Notes: generated from the sequence alone by a model not told the origin. A DNA stretch of 64,000 nucleotides from Testudinibacter crocodili (GCA_006228005.1 VDHG01000016.1:1-64000); one strand, 5' to 3'; shown: positions 37,395 through 46,198, counted from the stretch's first letter. Made by a program: numbers and translations.

Positions 37395-38693
37395 CTACCC
37401 TTTCAACCGCTTTCCTTGCTGCCAAACACCTTCTAAAATTGGTTCGGCAATCTTTGGTGGAAAATTTTTCGGCAGCTGCTGCTGACATTGTTCAACCGCA
37501 CTTTGATAATCAGTTGCGACCTGATGTAGTATTTCTTCAACCAACTGTTGACGCAAACCTGCTAACCTACCGGTTTCAATAAAATGGCGGATTTGGATTT
37601 TATCCCATAAATAGTGTTTATTTTTTCCGTGCCACGCCATCGCCATTTTGATTTTTTGCCGTTGCAAGCCTTGTGGTTTCAACAAAGGAAAAGCAGAGAT
37701 CACATCATAGAACGGCGTTAAACGGTAGCGGTTATCTTTTTCCAAAAACAGACTGTAGTTTTTAGCGTGTCCGTCAATTGCCGCCATCAGCCAGAAAATA
37801 ATTTGGGCTTTAAAAAAGTGTAGCCGATCGTCAAGGCTGTCTGTCGATCCCTTTAGCAGCGCGAGAATGGATAAAATACTGGGTCCGCCGTCTGCTTCAT
37901 ATTTTAACGCAGGCGCAATCGCCAACGCTTGGCATAGATCCTCCTGCGGCAAACGCACCAGCCAGCGGCCTGAAGCAGCCCAACGGCGATCAAAACGTTC
38001 GACGGATAAAACTTTGCAGTCACCAAAATGGAGAATTTCTGCATTTGCAGCAGGCAAACCAAAGGCTTTTAACAATTGCAAACAAAGCCATTCATTTTCG
38101 CAGCTGTCGGATAAATCAAGCTGCCCCTGTCCGACAACGCCAATCGGCAGTTTCAGAATATGGCTGGTCGGGGTGGTGTTGAGCGGTTTGCACCATTGCT
38201 TGTTATGGTATAAAAGTGCGGTTTTCTCCTGTGCACCGGCAAGGGAAATCCGAAAATCTTGCTGTGGATTATCCATTCCCAGTGGTGAAAACTGATAGTT
38301 CTTCAATAATGCGGCAATGTCGGTTTCACCTAACGGTACGGCTTCAATTCTTTTGACTGAATAAGGATGTTTCCCTTGAGGATAAAGTTGAATGGCGCCC
38401 ACGCAGTCGTGCCCAATCGCACTTAATAAATCAAATGGATGTTTGGTAGCAACATGAAAACGTTGCTGAATGCGCGAGCGAATTTGCTCATTATCAGGCA
38501 GTAAATTATCGAAAAAATTATAAACAACACTGCCTTTATAAACTTTTTCCGATAATGGCAGCGATAACGAAATCGGACGTGCTTTGGTGTGGTTTAACCA
38601 AGTTGATTCGTATTGAAATTGGCTGGCACCGTCGCTGTTTTTTGTCCACAGCCCGACTTCAATACCGTTCATGGCAATCATCAAACGATTCAT
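37395..38693 (-). CDS. hipA: HipA serine/threonine kinase toxin
   Basis: The toxin of a type II system; E. coli HipA phosphorylates glutamyl-tRNA synthetase and causes persistence. The protein has 432 residues from the ATG at 38693, which overlaps the hipB stop as TGATG. Kinase features are complete: the P-loop and autophosphorylation site SLAGAQEKTALL with Ser at position 150 as in E. coli, the catalytic loop IDGHAKN (D307, N312), and the metal-binding D330 in FYDVISAFP. The N-terminal subdomain (LSLPLSEKVYKGSVVYNFFDNLLPDN) is also typical. It appears functional. Confidence 0.95.
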   Translation of the reverse strand: MNRLMIAMNGIEVGLWTKNSDGASQFQYESTWLNHTKARPISLSLPLSEKVYKGSVVYNFFDNLLPDNEQIRSRIQQRFHVATKHPFDLLSAIGHDCVGAIQLYPQGKHPYSVKRIEAVPLGETDIAALLKNYQFSPLGMDNPQQDFRISLAGAQEKTALLYHNKQWCKPLNTTPTSHILKLPIGVVGQGQLDLSDSCENEWLCLQLLKAFGLPAANAEILHFGDCKVLSVERFDRRWAASGRWLVRLPQEDLCQALAIAPALKYEADGGPSILSILALLKGSTDSLDDRLHFFKAQIIFWLMAAIDGHAKNYSLFLEKDNRYRLTPFYDVISAFPLLKPQGLQRQKIKMAMAWHGKNKHYLWDKIQIRHFIETGRLAGLRQQLVEEILHQVATDYQSAVEQCQQQLPKNFPPKIAEPILEGVWQQGKRLKG

Positions 38694-38971
38694 CACCAAT
38701 CCTCATCATCAAAATCAGGCGTGGGTTCTTGGACTTGGTTGTTTGCCGGGATTGTGGTTTTATTGCGCGGTGAAAGCGTGATTTCCAGCTCTAACGCTGA
38801 TAGCAAATTAAACAAAGTATCCACTTTGCTGCGTTCCGGCTGGTTTTCGAAGGCTGAAACCGTCGCTTGCTTCACACCGGCAAGTAAGGCAACTTGAGAC
38901 TGCGATAACTTATTTTGATAGCGGAACTCTTTTAAGGCGTGCGCCAGCATTTTTGCAGTAGTGATAGCCAT
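38693..38971 (-). CDS. hipB: HipB antitoxin and autorepressor
   Basis: The protein has 92 residues with an Xre-type helix-turn-helix (NKLSQSQVALLAGVKQATVSAFENQPE, about 20-46), very like E. coli HipB. The C-terminus ends in DFDDEDW; the terminal Trp matches the unstructured degron tail of E. coli HipB. It binds HipA and represses the operon. The upstream region carries three copies of the hip operator. Confidence 0.94.
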   Translation of the reverse strand: MAITTAKMLAHALKEFRYQNKLSQSQVALLAGVKQATVSAFENQPERSKVDTLFNLLSALELEITLSPRNKTTIPANNQVQEPTPDFDDEDW

Positions 38972-38976
38972 AATTT

Positions 38977-39050
38977 TATCCTCTTTAACAGATATTTTAT
39001 AAAATACCCTTCAAAGCGGATAAAGTCAAATATATCCCTTTATAAGGATA
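38977..39050. promoter_or_regulatory. hipBA promoter with three phased HipB operators
   Basis: E. coli HipB binds TATCC-N8-GGATA. Here there are three such palindromes: 38977-38994 (TATCC-N8-AGATA), 39005-39022 (TACCC-N8-GGATA) and 39033-39050 (TATCC-N8-GGATA, perfect). They repeat every 28 bases exactly. On the minus strand a -35 TTGACT (39029-39024) and -10 TATTTT (39006-39001) are 17 bases apart, and the middle operator sits in that spacer. The first operator overlaps the hipB ribosome-binding site. Confidence 0.9.
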
Positions 39051-39110
39051 AAATTTGTGCTTAATCTAAATTTCATTCGTCATTCAGCCGTGCATTATTT
39101 TTACCAGTTC

Positions 39111-39154
39111 AACCGCACTTTACTTTTTTAATGGCTATTGAGCAAAGTGCGGTT
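39111..39154. repeat. Facing uptake sequences behind the metal ATPase gene
   Basis: AACCGCACTT and AAGTGCGGTT lie 24 bases apart in the 130-base gap between the hip promoter and the end of the metal ATPase gene. They can pair, but the loop is large and no T run follows, so the value as a terminator is uncertain. Confidence 0.45.
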
Positions 39155-39180
39155 GGTTTTATTCAGATTTAAATAGAGGA

Positions 39181-41370
39181 TTATTTCCGCAGCAAACGTA
39201 AACCATTCCCCACCACCAACAAACTCGCCCCCACATCGGCAAGTACCGCCATCCACATGGTGCCGATACCGCCTAAGGTCAAGGCAAGGAACACGGCTTT
39301 GACTAGCAAGGCGAAGCTGATGTTTTGCATTAAAATCGCGTGGGCGTTTTTGGATAAATAGATAAATTCAGGGATTTTGCCTAAGTCATCGTCCATCAAT
39401 GCCACATCTGCGGTTTCAATCGCAGTGTCCGTTCCCATCGCTCCCATGGCGAAGCCGATATCGGCACGGGCCAGCGCCGGCGCATCGTTGATACCGTCGC
39501 CGACCATGCCGATTTTTTGTGATTTGGTTTGATTTTCAACCGCACTTTGCACAGTGTTGAGCTTATCTTGCGGCAGTTGGTTGCCAAGGGCTTCATCAAT
39601 GCCCACTTGTGCCGCAATCGCATTGGCGGTGTGCTGATTGTCACCTGTCAGCATCAAGGTTTTCACCCCTAACTGGTGCAGCTCGGCAATGGCTTGGCGG
39701 CTGCTCTCTTTCACCGTATCGGCAACGGCAAACAGGGCTAGCACTTGGTGGTTATCCGCTAATACCACTACGGTTTTGCCTTGTTTTTCCAGTTGCTCGA
39801 TTTGACTTTGTAATTCACTTGTGGCTTGCTTGCGTTCTTCAATTAAGCGAATATTGCCCAGTATATATTCCGTGCCGTCAATTTGCCCCTGTACACCACG
39901 CCCCAAAAGTGCGGTGAAGTTTTCCACGCTTTTCACGTTGCTATTCTCTGGATTTGCTGTCGCAATCGCTTGCGAAACAGGGTGATCAGAACGAGCGGCA
40001 AGGCTGACAGCAAGTGATTGTGCTTCTGCCAAAGGCATAGTAGCAAGTGCGGTCATATTGGTCTGTACTGGCTTACCATGGGTCAGCGTGCCTGTTTTAT
40101 CGAGCGCCAAGGTGGTTAATAACCGCCCTTGTTCTAAATACACTCCGCCTTTAATCAAAATCCCTTTGCGCGCAGCAGCGGCAAGCCCACTCACCACCGT
40201 CACAGGGGTAGAGATCACCAAGGCACAAGGACAAGCAATCACCAATAACACCAAGGCTTTGTAAATCCAATCAAACCATGCACCTGCCATAAATAGCGGC
40301 GGAATGACCGCAATCAACAATGCAATCACCAACACCGCAGGGGTGTAAATTTGGGCGAATTTATCCACAAACCGCTGGGTCGGTGCTTTCACCCCTTGGG
40401 CTTCTTCCACTGCATGAATAATGCGTGCCAGTGTTGAGTGGCTTGCCGCAGCGGTGACTTGATATTCAAATGAACCGCTTTGGTTAATCGTGCCGGCGAA
40501 TACTTGATCGCCCACGCCTTTATCCACGGGCAAACTTTCGCCAGTAATCGGGGCTTGATTGACCGCACTTTGCCCTTGGCTGATGTTGCCGTCAAGGGCG
40601 ATCCGCTCTCCCGGTTTGACACGCACCACATCGCCCACGCTGACGCTGTCCGCTGCCACTTCCTGCCACGAGCCGTCAGGCTGTTGCACGGTAGCGGTTT
40701 CTGGGGCGAGCGCCATCAGTTCGGCAATCGCATTGCGTGCACGATCAAGCGATTTTGCTTCAATCACCTCCGCCAAGGTAAACAGCACCATCACCATCGC
40801 CGCTTCCGGCCATTGCCCGATGAGTAAGCCCCCAGTGACGGCAATGCTCATCAACGCATTGATGTTCAAACTGCCGGTACGAATCGACAGCCAGCCTTTT
40901 TTGTAGGTTTCGATGCCGCACAACAGCACCGCCGCCACCGCTAAGATTGCCCCAGACCAATGCGGCAAGCCAAACCAAGTCACCGCTTCTGACCCCAACG
41001 CCAGCACACCTGCAATCACCGATGGCAACAGCGGTTTTTGTGGAGCTTCGGTTTTCGCCAGTTTGCCGTCTGCTTCAGGCAATTCAGGCTCAAAGCCGAG
41101 CGAGCGAATCGCTTCCAATATTTTTGGCAGATCCTGTTTGCCATGGGTAACGGTCAACACACGCTGGATTAAGTTGAATTCCAACGCTTGCACTTCGTTC
41201 ATGGTGGCGAACTTTTTACGGATCATCCCTTCTTCGGTCGGACAATCCATTTGTTGAATGCGAATGGCGGTTTGTACTCCGTTTGCCACTGTTTTACTTT
41301 GTGCCAATTGCTCAAAGTGCGGTTGCGTTTGTGACGGATTATGTTGATGTGAACAGCAGTTAGCCATCAT
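39181..41370 (-). CDS. zntA: Zn/Cd/Pb-exporting P-type ATPase (ZntA/CadA type)
   Basis: A P1B-type pump of 729 residues that exports soft divalent metals from the cytoplasm. The N-terminus has a Cys/His cluster (NCCSHQHN) and an HMA domain with the IQQMDCPTEEGMIRKKF motif (Cys with acidic residues, as in ZntA). The membrane metal site is CPCALVISTPV, the phosphorylation site DKTGTLTHG, and the hinge GDGINDAPALARADIGFAMG. The divergent MerR-type regulator supports Cd/Pb/Zn as substrates rather than copper. Many uptake cores lie inside the gene, so it is long resident or came from a related species. Confidence 0.93.
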   Translation of the reverse strand: MMANCCSHQHNPSQTQPHFEQLAQSKTVANGVQTAIRIQQMDCPTEEGMIRKKFATMNEVQALEFNLIQRVLTVTHGKQDLPKILEAIRSLGFEPELPEADGKLAKTEAPQKPLLPSVIAGVLALGSEAVTWFGLPHWSGAILAVAAVLLCGIETYKKGWLSIRTGSLNINALMSIAVTGGLLIGQWPEAAMVMVLFTLAEVIEAKSLDRARNAIAELMALAPETATVQQPDGSWQEVAADSVSVGDVVRVKPGERIALDGNISQGQSAVNQAPITGESLPVDKGVGDQVFAGTINQSGSFEYQVTAAASHSTLARIIHAVEEAQGVKAPTQRFVDKFAQIYTPAVLVIALLIAVIPPLFMAGAWFDWIYKALVLLVIACPCALVISTPVTVVSGLAAAARKGILIKGGVYLEQGRLLTTLALDKTGTLTHGKPVQTNMTALATMPLAEAQSLAVSLAARSDHPVSQAIATANPENSNVKSVENFTALLGRGVQGQIDGTEYILGNIRLIEERKQATSELQSQIEQLEKQGKTVVVLADNHQVLALFAVADTVKESSRQAIAELHQLGVKTLMLTGDNQHTANAIAAQVGIDEALGNQLPQDKLNTVQSAVENQTKSQKIGMVGDGINDAPALARADIGFAMGAMGTDTAIETADVALMDDDLGKIPEFIYLSKNAHAILMQNISFALLVKAVFLALTLGGIGTMWMAVLADVGASLLVVGNGLRLLRK

Positions 41371-41411
41371 CTTTTTCCTCTATAAAAATGTTCTGTTATG
41401 CTATATTAAAC

Positions 41412-41432
41412 ACCCTGTAGTTGCTACAGGGT
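41412..41432. promoter_or_regulatory. MerR-type operator between the metal ATPase and its regulator
   Basis: ACCCTGTAG-TTG-CTACAGGGT is a perfect 9+9 inverted repeat. For the leftward ATPase promoter it lies between TTGACC (41433-41428) and a possible -10 TTTAAT, a spacer of about 19 bases. This long spacer with an internal dyad is the hallmark of MerR-controlled promoters. Confidence 0.85.
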
Positions 41433-41452
41433 CAAGCAGGAGAAGGAAAAAA

Positions 41453-41902
41453 ATGAAAATCGGTGATTTAGCCAAACAAACCGGTTGCCCGGTAGAAACC
41501 ATTCGTTATTACGAACGGGAAGGTTTGATGCCGCAAGCGCAACGCAATCTGATGAATAATTACCGTGAATACGGCACGGCGCATTTAGAGCGTTTGGTGT
41601 TTATCCGCCGTTGCCGTGCGTTGGAAATGACACAGGATGAAATCCGCGAACTGCTGCAAGCCAAAGCCGACCCCAACGCCAGTTGCGCCTCGATTAATGA
41701 TTTGATTGATCAACATTTATTGCATGTCAAAGCACGGATTCGTGAGTTGCAATTCTTAAAAAAGCAGTTGAGCGAATTACGCAGTCAATGTCATGACATT
41801 CACAATAATGAAAGTTGCGGCATTCTGAAAGGCTTACAGCAACCGAATGGCGGTGAAGTTATCCAATCAGTGAGCCATCTGGGTAAGGTGTGTGATAAAT
41901 AA
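41453..41902 (+). CDS. cadR: MerR-family Cd(II)/Pb(II)-responsive regulator (CadR/PbrR type)
   Basis: The protein has 149 residues. The N-terminal helix-turn-helix is MKIGDLAKQTGCPVETIRYYEREGLMP, then a long dimer helix (about 80-118), then the metal loop with CHDIHNNESC. Cys residues at about 77, 112 and 119 fit the CadR/PbrR subgroup rather than MerR or CueR. It should repress, and with metal activate, the divergent ATPase gene through the dyad at 41412. The frame starts at the ATG after AGAAGGAAAAAA. Confidence 0.88.
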   Translation: MKIGDLAKQTGCPVETIRYYEREGLMPQAQRNLMNNYREYGTAHLERLVFIRRCRALEMTQDEIRELLQAKADPNASCASINDLIDQHLLHVKARIRELQFLKKQLSELRSQCHDIHNNESCGILKGLQQPNGGEVIQSVSHLGKVCDK

Positions 41903-41906
41903 CGAT

Positions 41907-43133
41907 TTAGGCACGCACCATTTTTTCTTCGCGAATTGGTAAATTCAGCACGGCGGCAAGAGCGGCTAAGATCATATCGGCATACCACATCCAGCTGTAA
42001 TCACCGTAAATGGTGATGGCGAGGCCGCCCAAATACGCACCGAAAAAGCCACCGACTTGGTGCGACAACAAGGTTAAACCAAACAGGGTTGCCAAATAGC
42101 GCACCCCGAATAGTTTGCCGACGGTTGCCGCAGTTGGCGGTACGGTGGCAAGCCATGTTAGTCCTAAGCCGATGGCAAACAGATAAAACGTCATCGGGCT
42201 GCTTGGCGCTATCAGATAAATACCGATTAGCGCGGCACGCGAGGCGTACATCCAAAACAGAATATATTTGCTGCGGTAATATCCGACTAACCAGCCGACC
42301 ACCAAGCTGCCGACTACATTAGACAGCCCGATAATCGCCAGTGACCATGAAGCAACGTCGGCTGATAATTTGCTGAGCGATACTTCAGTCGGCAAATGGG
42401 TTACCAAAAATGCGATATGAAAGCCACAGGTGAAAAAACCAAGATGCAACAAAATGTAGCTGCGATCTTTAAACGAGGCGAGCACCGCTTGTTTTAAACT
42501 TTGTTCGGGCGTGCTGACCGCATTTGGCGTATTTTTTATGGTGGTATCGTCGCGCGATAGCCAACGGGCAATCGGCAAACAGATCAGACTGATAATCGCC
42601 AGCGTATACATCGCCCCTTGCCAGCCGAAGGCAGGAATAATAATCAAACCTTGCACCAACGGTGCAAACAGAAATTGCCCGAACGAACCACCGGCATTGA
42701 CTATTCCCGAAGCCACACCCCGTATTTTTTGTGGTAGTTTATTGGAAACCTGACTGATTAAAATCGAAAAACTGCCAGCCCCGGCACCAAAAGCGAGCAT
42801 AATTCCCATAGTAAAGGTTAAACCGAGGGTTGACGGAAACAGCGGTGTAAGGGCGAATCCGGCTGCTAACAGCAGCGTGCCCCACAGTAAAACAGGCCAT
42901 GCGCTGTAACGATCCGCAAGTGCACCGGTAACCGGCTGTGCTACGCCCCACATCAATTGCGTGACCGCCATGGCAAAACTGATACTGGTAATACTCAGTG
43001 CGGTTTCTTGATGAATCGGCTGCACGAACAATCCCAATGCCATGCGCATGCCCATGGTGATCATTAAAATTGAGGCGGCAGCAAGGATAATCAGAGTGAA
43101 GCGTGGGTTGTGGCTGGTTGGCGAGAAGTTCAT
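41907..43133 (-). CDS. Major facilitator superfamily transporter
   Basis: The protein has 408 residues with about twelve hydrophobic segments. MFS motif A is weakly visible as GALADRYSAWPVLLWG near 86-100, and the second half has GWLVGYYRSKY. The N-terminus (LIILAAASILMITMGMRMALGLFVQPI) recalls the OFA/monocarboxylate-like branch. The substrate cannot be named. The stop is 4 bases from the stop of the convergent regulator gene. It is the last gene of the trmB-mutY insertion. Confidence 0.85.
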   Translation of the reverse strand: MNFSPTSHNPRFTLIILAAASILMITMGMRMALGLFVQPIHQETALSITSISFAMAVTQLMWGVAQPVTGALADRYSAWPVLLWGTLLLAAGFALTPLFPSTLGLTFTMGIMLAFGAGAGSFSILISQVSNKLPQKIRGVASGIVNAGGSFGQFLFAPLVQGLIIIPAFGWQGAMYTLAIISLICLPIARWLSRDDTTIKNTPNAVSTPEQSLKQAVLASFKDRSYILLHLGFFTCGFHIAFLVTHLPTEVSLSKLSADVASWSLAIIGLSNVVGSLVVGWLVGYYRSKYILFWMYASRAALIGIYLIAPSSPMTFYLFAIGLGLTWLATVPPTAATVGKLFGVRYLATLFGLTLLSHQVGGFFGAYLGGLAITIYGDYSWMWYADMILAALAAVLNLPIREEKMVRA

Positions 43134-43214
43134 GCCTAAATCTCAGGTTAAGTCAAAAATGTCATTCTAGCAAAAATACAGCATGAAGAAAGTGTGATTT
43201 TTCATAGCGTCCCG

Positions 43215-43243
43215 ACCGCACTTGCGGTAAAGTGCGGTTTTTG
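43215..43243 (+). terminator. Terminator-like uptake-sequence hairpin just upstream of mutY
   Basis: ACCGCACTT and AAGTGCGGT pair around a 6-base loop and are followed by TTTTTG. The T run ends only about 18 bases before the mutY ATG at 43262. There is no plus-strand gene immediately upstream, so its position is odd for an ordinary terminator. Confidence 0.6.
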
Positions 43244-43261
43244 ATTCACAATAGAGACGTT

Positions 43262-44395
43262 ATGTTAGCCCAATCTTCAATTCATACGCCTTTTGCCCGT
43301 GCGGTGCTCGACTGGTATCGCCAATACGGACGCAAAGATTTACCGTGGCAGCGCAATAAAACCTTATACCAAGTCTGGTTGTCGGAAGTGATGTTGCAGC
43401 AAACCCAAGTCGCTACCGTCATTCCCTATTTTGAACGGTTTATCGCAACATTCCCGACAGTGACGGCGCTGGCGCAGGCGCCGATTGACGAGGTGTTGCA
43501 TCTGTGGACCGGGTTGGGCTATTACGCCAGAGCCAGAAATTTGCATAAAACAGCGCAGTTAATCCGCGATCAGTATCAAGGGCAATTTCCTACTGAGTTT
43601 GAACAGGTTTTGGCGTTGCCGGGGGTGGGCAGAAGCACGGCAGGGGCGATTTTATCCTCCGTATTAAATGCGCCCTATCCGATTTTGGATGGCAATGTGA
43701 AACGGGTATTGGCGCGCTATTTTGCGGTTGACGGTTGGAGCGGCGATAAAAAGGTCAGTGATCAGTTGTGGCGGCATAGCGAACAGGTCACACCGAACCA
43801 ACAAGTTGCCGATTTTAATCAGGCGATGATGGATCTTGGCGCAATGGTTTGCACGCGCAGCAAACCCAAGTGCGGTCTGTGCCCACTGCAAAGCGAGTGT
43901 CAAGCGAATCAGCAGCAGAATTGGCAGGCTTACCCCGGTAAAAAAGCCAAGAAAGCGTTGCCGGAAAAGCAGGCTTACTTTTTGATTTTGGCAGACGGCG
44001 AGCAAGTGTTGCTACGACGGCGCCCGCCGCAAGGGCTGTGGGGCGGCTTGTATTGCTTCCCGCAGTTCGACAGCAAAACCGCACTTTTGGATTATTTACA
44101 ACAGTATAATATTGAACAGTATCAACAGTGGGTGGCATTTCGACATACCTTCAGCCACTTTCATCTGGATATTGTGCCTGTGTATGCAGAAAAAAGCCTG
44201 AACAGCAGTCAAAAGTGCGGTCAGCCGCAACATTTTGCAGAAAAAGTGGCGGAAATCAGCGTGGAGTATGGTGCGGAGATACCCGAACCACACAATTATT
44301 GGTATAATTTTCAAACACCGCCCAAAATTGGGTTGGCGACGCCAATGAAAAATTTATTATTACAATTACAGGCAATGCAACCAAAGCAGCATTAG
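43262..44395 (+). CDS. mutY: A/G-specific adenine DNA glycosylase MutY
   Basis: Removes adenine mispaired with 8-oxoguanine. The protein has 377 residues from the ATG at 43262; an upstream GTG at 43232 lies inside the hairpin and is rejected. The helix-hairpin-helix and catalytic region read [18 protein letters not shown] and [14 protein letters not shown] ([13 protein letters not shown]). The [4Fe-4S] ligands follow Cys-x6-Cys-x2-Cys-x5-Cys in [17 protein letters not shown]. The C-terminal NUDIX-like domain that reads 8-oxoG begins near 230. It is first in mutY-yggX-mltC. Confidence 0.97.
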   Translation: MLAQSSIHTPFARAVLDWYRQYGRKDLPWQRNKTLYQVWLSEVMLQQTQVATVIPYFERFIATFPTVTALAQAPIDEVLHLWTGLGYYARARNLHKTAQLIRDQYQGQFPTEFEQVLALPGVGRSTAGAILSSVLNAPYPILDGNVKRVLARYFAVDGWSGDKKVSDQLWRHSEQVTPNQQVADFNQAMMDLGAMVCTRSKPKCGLCPLQSECQANQQQNWQAYPGKKAKKALPEKQAYFLILADGEQVLLRRRPPQGLWGGLYCFPQFDSKTALLDYLQQYNIEQYQQWVAFRHTFSHFHLDIVPVYAEKSLNSSQKCGQPQHFAEKVAEISVEYGAEIPEPHNYWYNFQTPPKIGLATPMKNLLLQLQAMQPKQH

Positions 44396-44434
44396 TCTGT
44401 CTAATAAACGATTTAACGTAAAAAGGACTAGCAA

Positions 44435-44707
44435 ATGGCACGAACAGTTTATTGTGAATATTTGAAACACGAAGCCGACGGACTGGATTTTCAACTCTAT
44501 CCGGGCGACTTGGGCAAGCGTATTTTTGATTCGATCAGCAAACAGGCTTGGGGCGAATGGATGAAAAAGCAGACCATGCTGGTGAACGAGAAAAAACTGA
44601 ATATGATGAATGCCGAACATCGTCAACTACTGGAAAGCGAAATGGTGAATTTCCTGTTTGAAGGTAAAGACGTGCATATCGAAGGCTATGTTCCGCCAAG
44701 CCAATAA
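44435..44707 (+). CDS. yggX: Probable Fe(2+)-trafficking protein YggX
   Basis: The protein has 90 residues, starting [20 protein letters not shown], the family's conserved N-terminus with Cys7. [19 protein letters not shown] and a [11 protein letters not shown] helix follow. It protects iron-sulfur enzymes from oxidative damage. AAAAGGAC precedes the ATG. It is the middle gene of mutY-yggX-mltC. Confidence 0.97.
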   Translation: MARTVYCEYLKHEADGLDFQLYPGDLGKRIFDSISKQAWGEWMKKQTMLVNEKKLNMMNAEHRQLLESEMVNFLFEGKDVHIEGYVPPSQ

Positions 44708-44732
44708 TCAGCGCATAAGTTAGGGTTTAGCT

Positions 44733-45821
44733 ATGAAAAAATATTTACTGGTGCTGCTGATTCCGTTGTTGGTGGCTTGTGGTTCGTCCTCGAAGAAAAG
44801 CAACGGGATTGATTATGATGATGCATTTGCCAAAGATCTGCGTGGTTTGGATATCCTGACCGGGCAGTTTTCGCATAATATTGACCGTAAGTGGGGCGTG
44901 AATGAGCTGTTGGTGGCGAGTCGTAAGGACTACGTTAAATATACCGACCAATACAATACCCGTAGCCATATCAGCTTTGATGAAGGCAAAATTACAATTG
45001 AAACCCAGGGAATGGATGCCTACCGTTTAAAAAAATCAATCGTGCATACGTTGATGATGGGCTCTGATGCTAACGGCATCGATCTGTTTGCTGACGGTGA
45101 TGCGCCAATCAGCTCGCGCCCGTTCTTGGCGGGGCAGGTGGTTGATCATCGAGGGGCTACGATTAATAATTTGGATAGCGCTAATCAATTTGCCAATTAT
45201 TTGCTGCAAAACAGTTTGCAAACCCGCCGTTTGGGCAACGGACAGCTGGTAGAATATGTTACGATTCCGATGATTGCCAACCATGTTAATGTGCGGGCGC
45301 AAAAATATGTGCCTTTTGTGCGTCGTGCAGCACGCCACTATAATATTGATGAAAGCTTGATTTTGGCGATCATGCAAACAGAATCCAGTTTTAACCCTTA
45401 TGCCATTAGTTATGCCAACGCAATGGGCTTAATGCAGGTAGTGCCGCACACTGCTGGGCGTGATGTGTTTAAAATTGTGAAAAACCGAGAGGGGCAGCCT
45501 AATAAAGAGTATTTGTTTGATCCGCACCAAAATATTGATGCGGGGGTTGCTTATTTATCAATTCTGCAAAACAGCTATTTGGCAGGTATCACCGATCCGT
45601 CGTCGAAACGTTATGCCATGATTTCCGCCTACAACAGCGGTGCAGGAGCGGTGTTGCGCGTGTTCGATCAGGATAAAACCATGGCGGTGGAAAAAATCAA
45701 CCGCTTACTGCCTGAGCAAGTATACCGCACTTTGACCACCAAGCATCCGTCTTCACAGGCAAGAAATTATCTGGTGAAGGTTGATTCGGCACAGAAAAAA
45801 TATCGGGTGCGAGCGAATTAA
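44733..45821 (+). CDS. mltC: Membrane-bound lytic murein transglycosylase C
   Basis: Cleaves the glycan strands of murein, leaving 1,6-anhydro ends, from the outer membrane. The protein has 362 residues: lipoprotein signal [16 protein letters not shown] (acceptor Cys16), a family-specific N-terminal domain, and a Slt-type lysozyme fold with the catalytic Glu in [27 protein letters not shown] and a later [15 protein letters not shown]. The gene order agrees with E. coli. Confidence 0.97.
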   Translation: MKKYLLVLLIPLLVACGSSSKKSNGIDYDDAFAKDLRGLDILTGQFSHNIDRKWGVNELLVASRKDYVKYTDQYNTRSHISFDEGKITIETQGMDAYRLKKSIVHTLMMGSDANGIDLFADGDAPISSRPFLAGQVVDHRGATINNLDSANQFANYLLQNSLQTRRLGNGQLVEYVTIPMIANHVNVRAQKYVPFVRRAARHYNIDESLILAIMQTESSFNPYAISYANAMGLMQVVPHTAGRDVFKIVKNREGQPNKEYLFDPHQNIDAGVAYLSILQNSYLAGITDPSSKRYAMISAYNSGAGAVLRVFDQDKTMAVEKINRLLPEQVYRTLTTKHPSSQARNYLVKVDSAQKKYRVRAN

Positions 45822-45906
45822 TAAACAATTTTCGGATTAAAAACAGACGCTTTGCACATAAAGCGTGCAAACGAGTGGGGCAATGAAAGTTTTTTTAAAA
45901 TAGAGG

Positions 45907-45937
45907 TTGACTTGAAACTCAAAAAAACGTTTAATAC
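45907..45937 (+). promoter_or_regulatory. Candidate promoter of the Phe-Asn tRNA unit
   Basis: TTGACT (45907-45912) and TAATAC (45932-45937) are separated by 19 bases and followed by GCACCACTG. The first tRNA base lies 16 bases later. The spacer is longer than ideal. Confidence 0.45.
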
Positions 45938-45953
45938 GCACCACTGATGAGTT

Positions 45954-46029
45954 GCCTCGATAGCTCAGTCGGTAGAGCAGGGGATTGAAAATCCCCGTGT
46001 CGGTGGTTCGATTCCGCCTCGAGGCACCA
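45954..46029 (+). tRNA. tRNA-Phe (anticodon GAA)
   Basis: Seventy-six bases with encoded CCA. The acceptor stem is GCCTCGA/TCGAGGC, the anticodon loop TTGAAAA gives GAA, and the T loop is GGTTCGATTCC. It is followed after four bases by tRNA-Asn. Confidence 0.97.
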
Positions 46030-46033
46030 CTTT

Positions 46034-46109
46034 TCCTCCTTAGTTCAGTCGGTAGAACGGCGGACTGTTAATCCGTATGTCGCTGGTTCAAGTCCAGCAG
46101 GAGGAGCCA
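46034..46109 (+). tRNA. tRNA-Asn (anticodon GTT)
   Basis: Seventy-six bases with encoded CCA. The acceptor stem is TCCTCCT/AGGAGGA, the anticodon loop CTGTTAA gives GTT, and the T loop is GGTTCAAGTCC. The core is nearly identical to E. coli tRNA-Asn. Confidence 0.97.
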
Positions 46110-46117
46110 TTATTCAT

Positions 46118-46148
46118 AACCCGTTGAGTCTACTCAGCGGGTTTTTTT
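46118..46148 (+). terminator. Terminator of the Phe-Asn tRNA unit
   Basis: AACCCG-TTGAG and CTCAG-CGGGTT form a stem with a TCTA loop, followed by seven T, nine bases after the tRNA-Asn gene. Confidence 0.9.
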
Positions 46149-46171
46149 GTTGTCTGAATTTAGGTGTTAAA

Positions 46172-46198
46172 AAAACCGCACTTTTGAAGTGCGGTTTT
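46172..46198. terminator. Bidirectional uptake-sequence terminator behind the yajG-like gene
   Basis: AAAACCGCACTT and AAGTGCGGTTTT form a 12-bp perfect stem with a TTG loop. Both sides have T-rich ends. It lies 15 bases past the stop of the minus-strand lipoprotein gene. Confidence 0.8.

Noticed and set aside
35660..43261. A new defence or conflict system within the accessory segment
   Set aside because: Apart from hipBA, the genes are a lipoprotein, a metal pump with its regulator and an MFS carrier; no nuclease, helicase, reverse transcriptase or other defence domain was seen.
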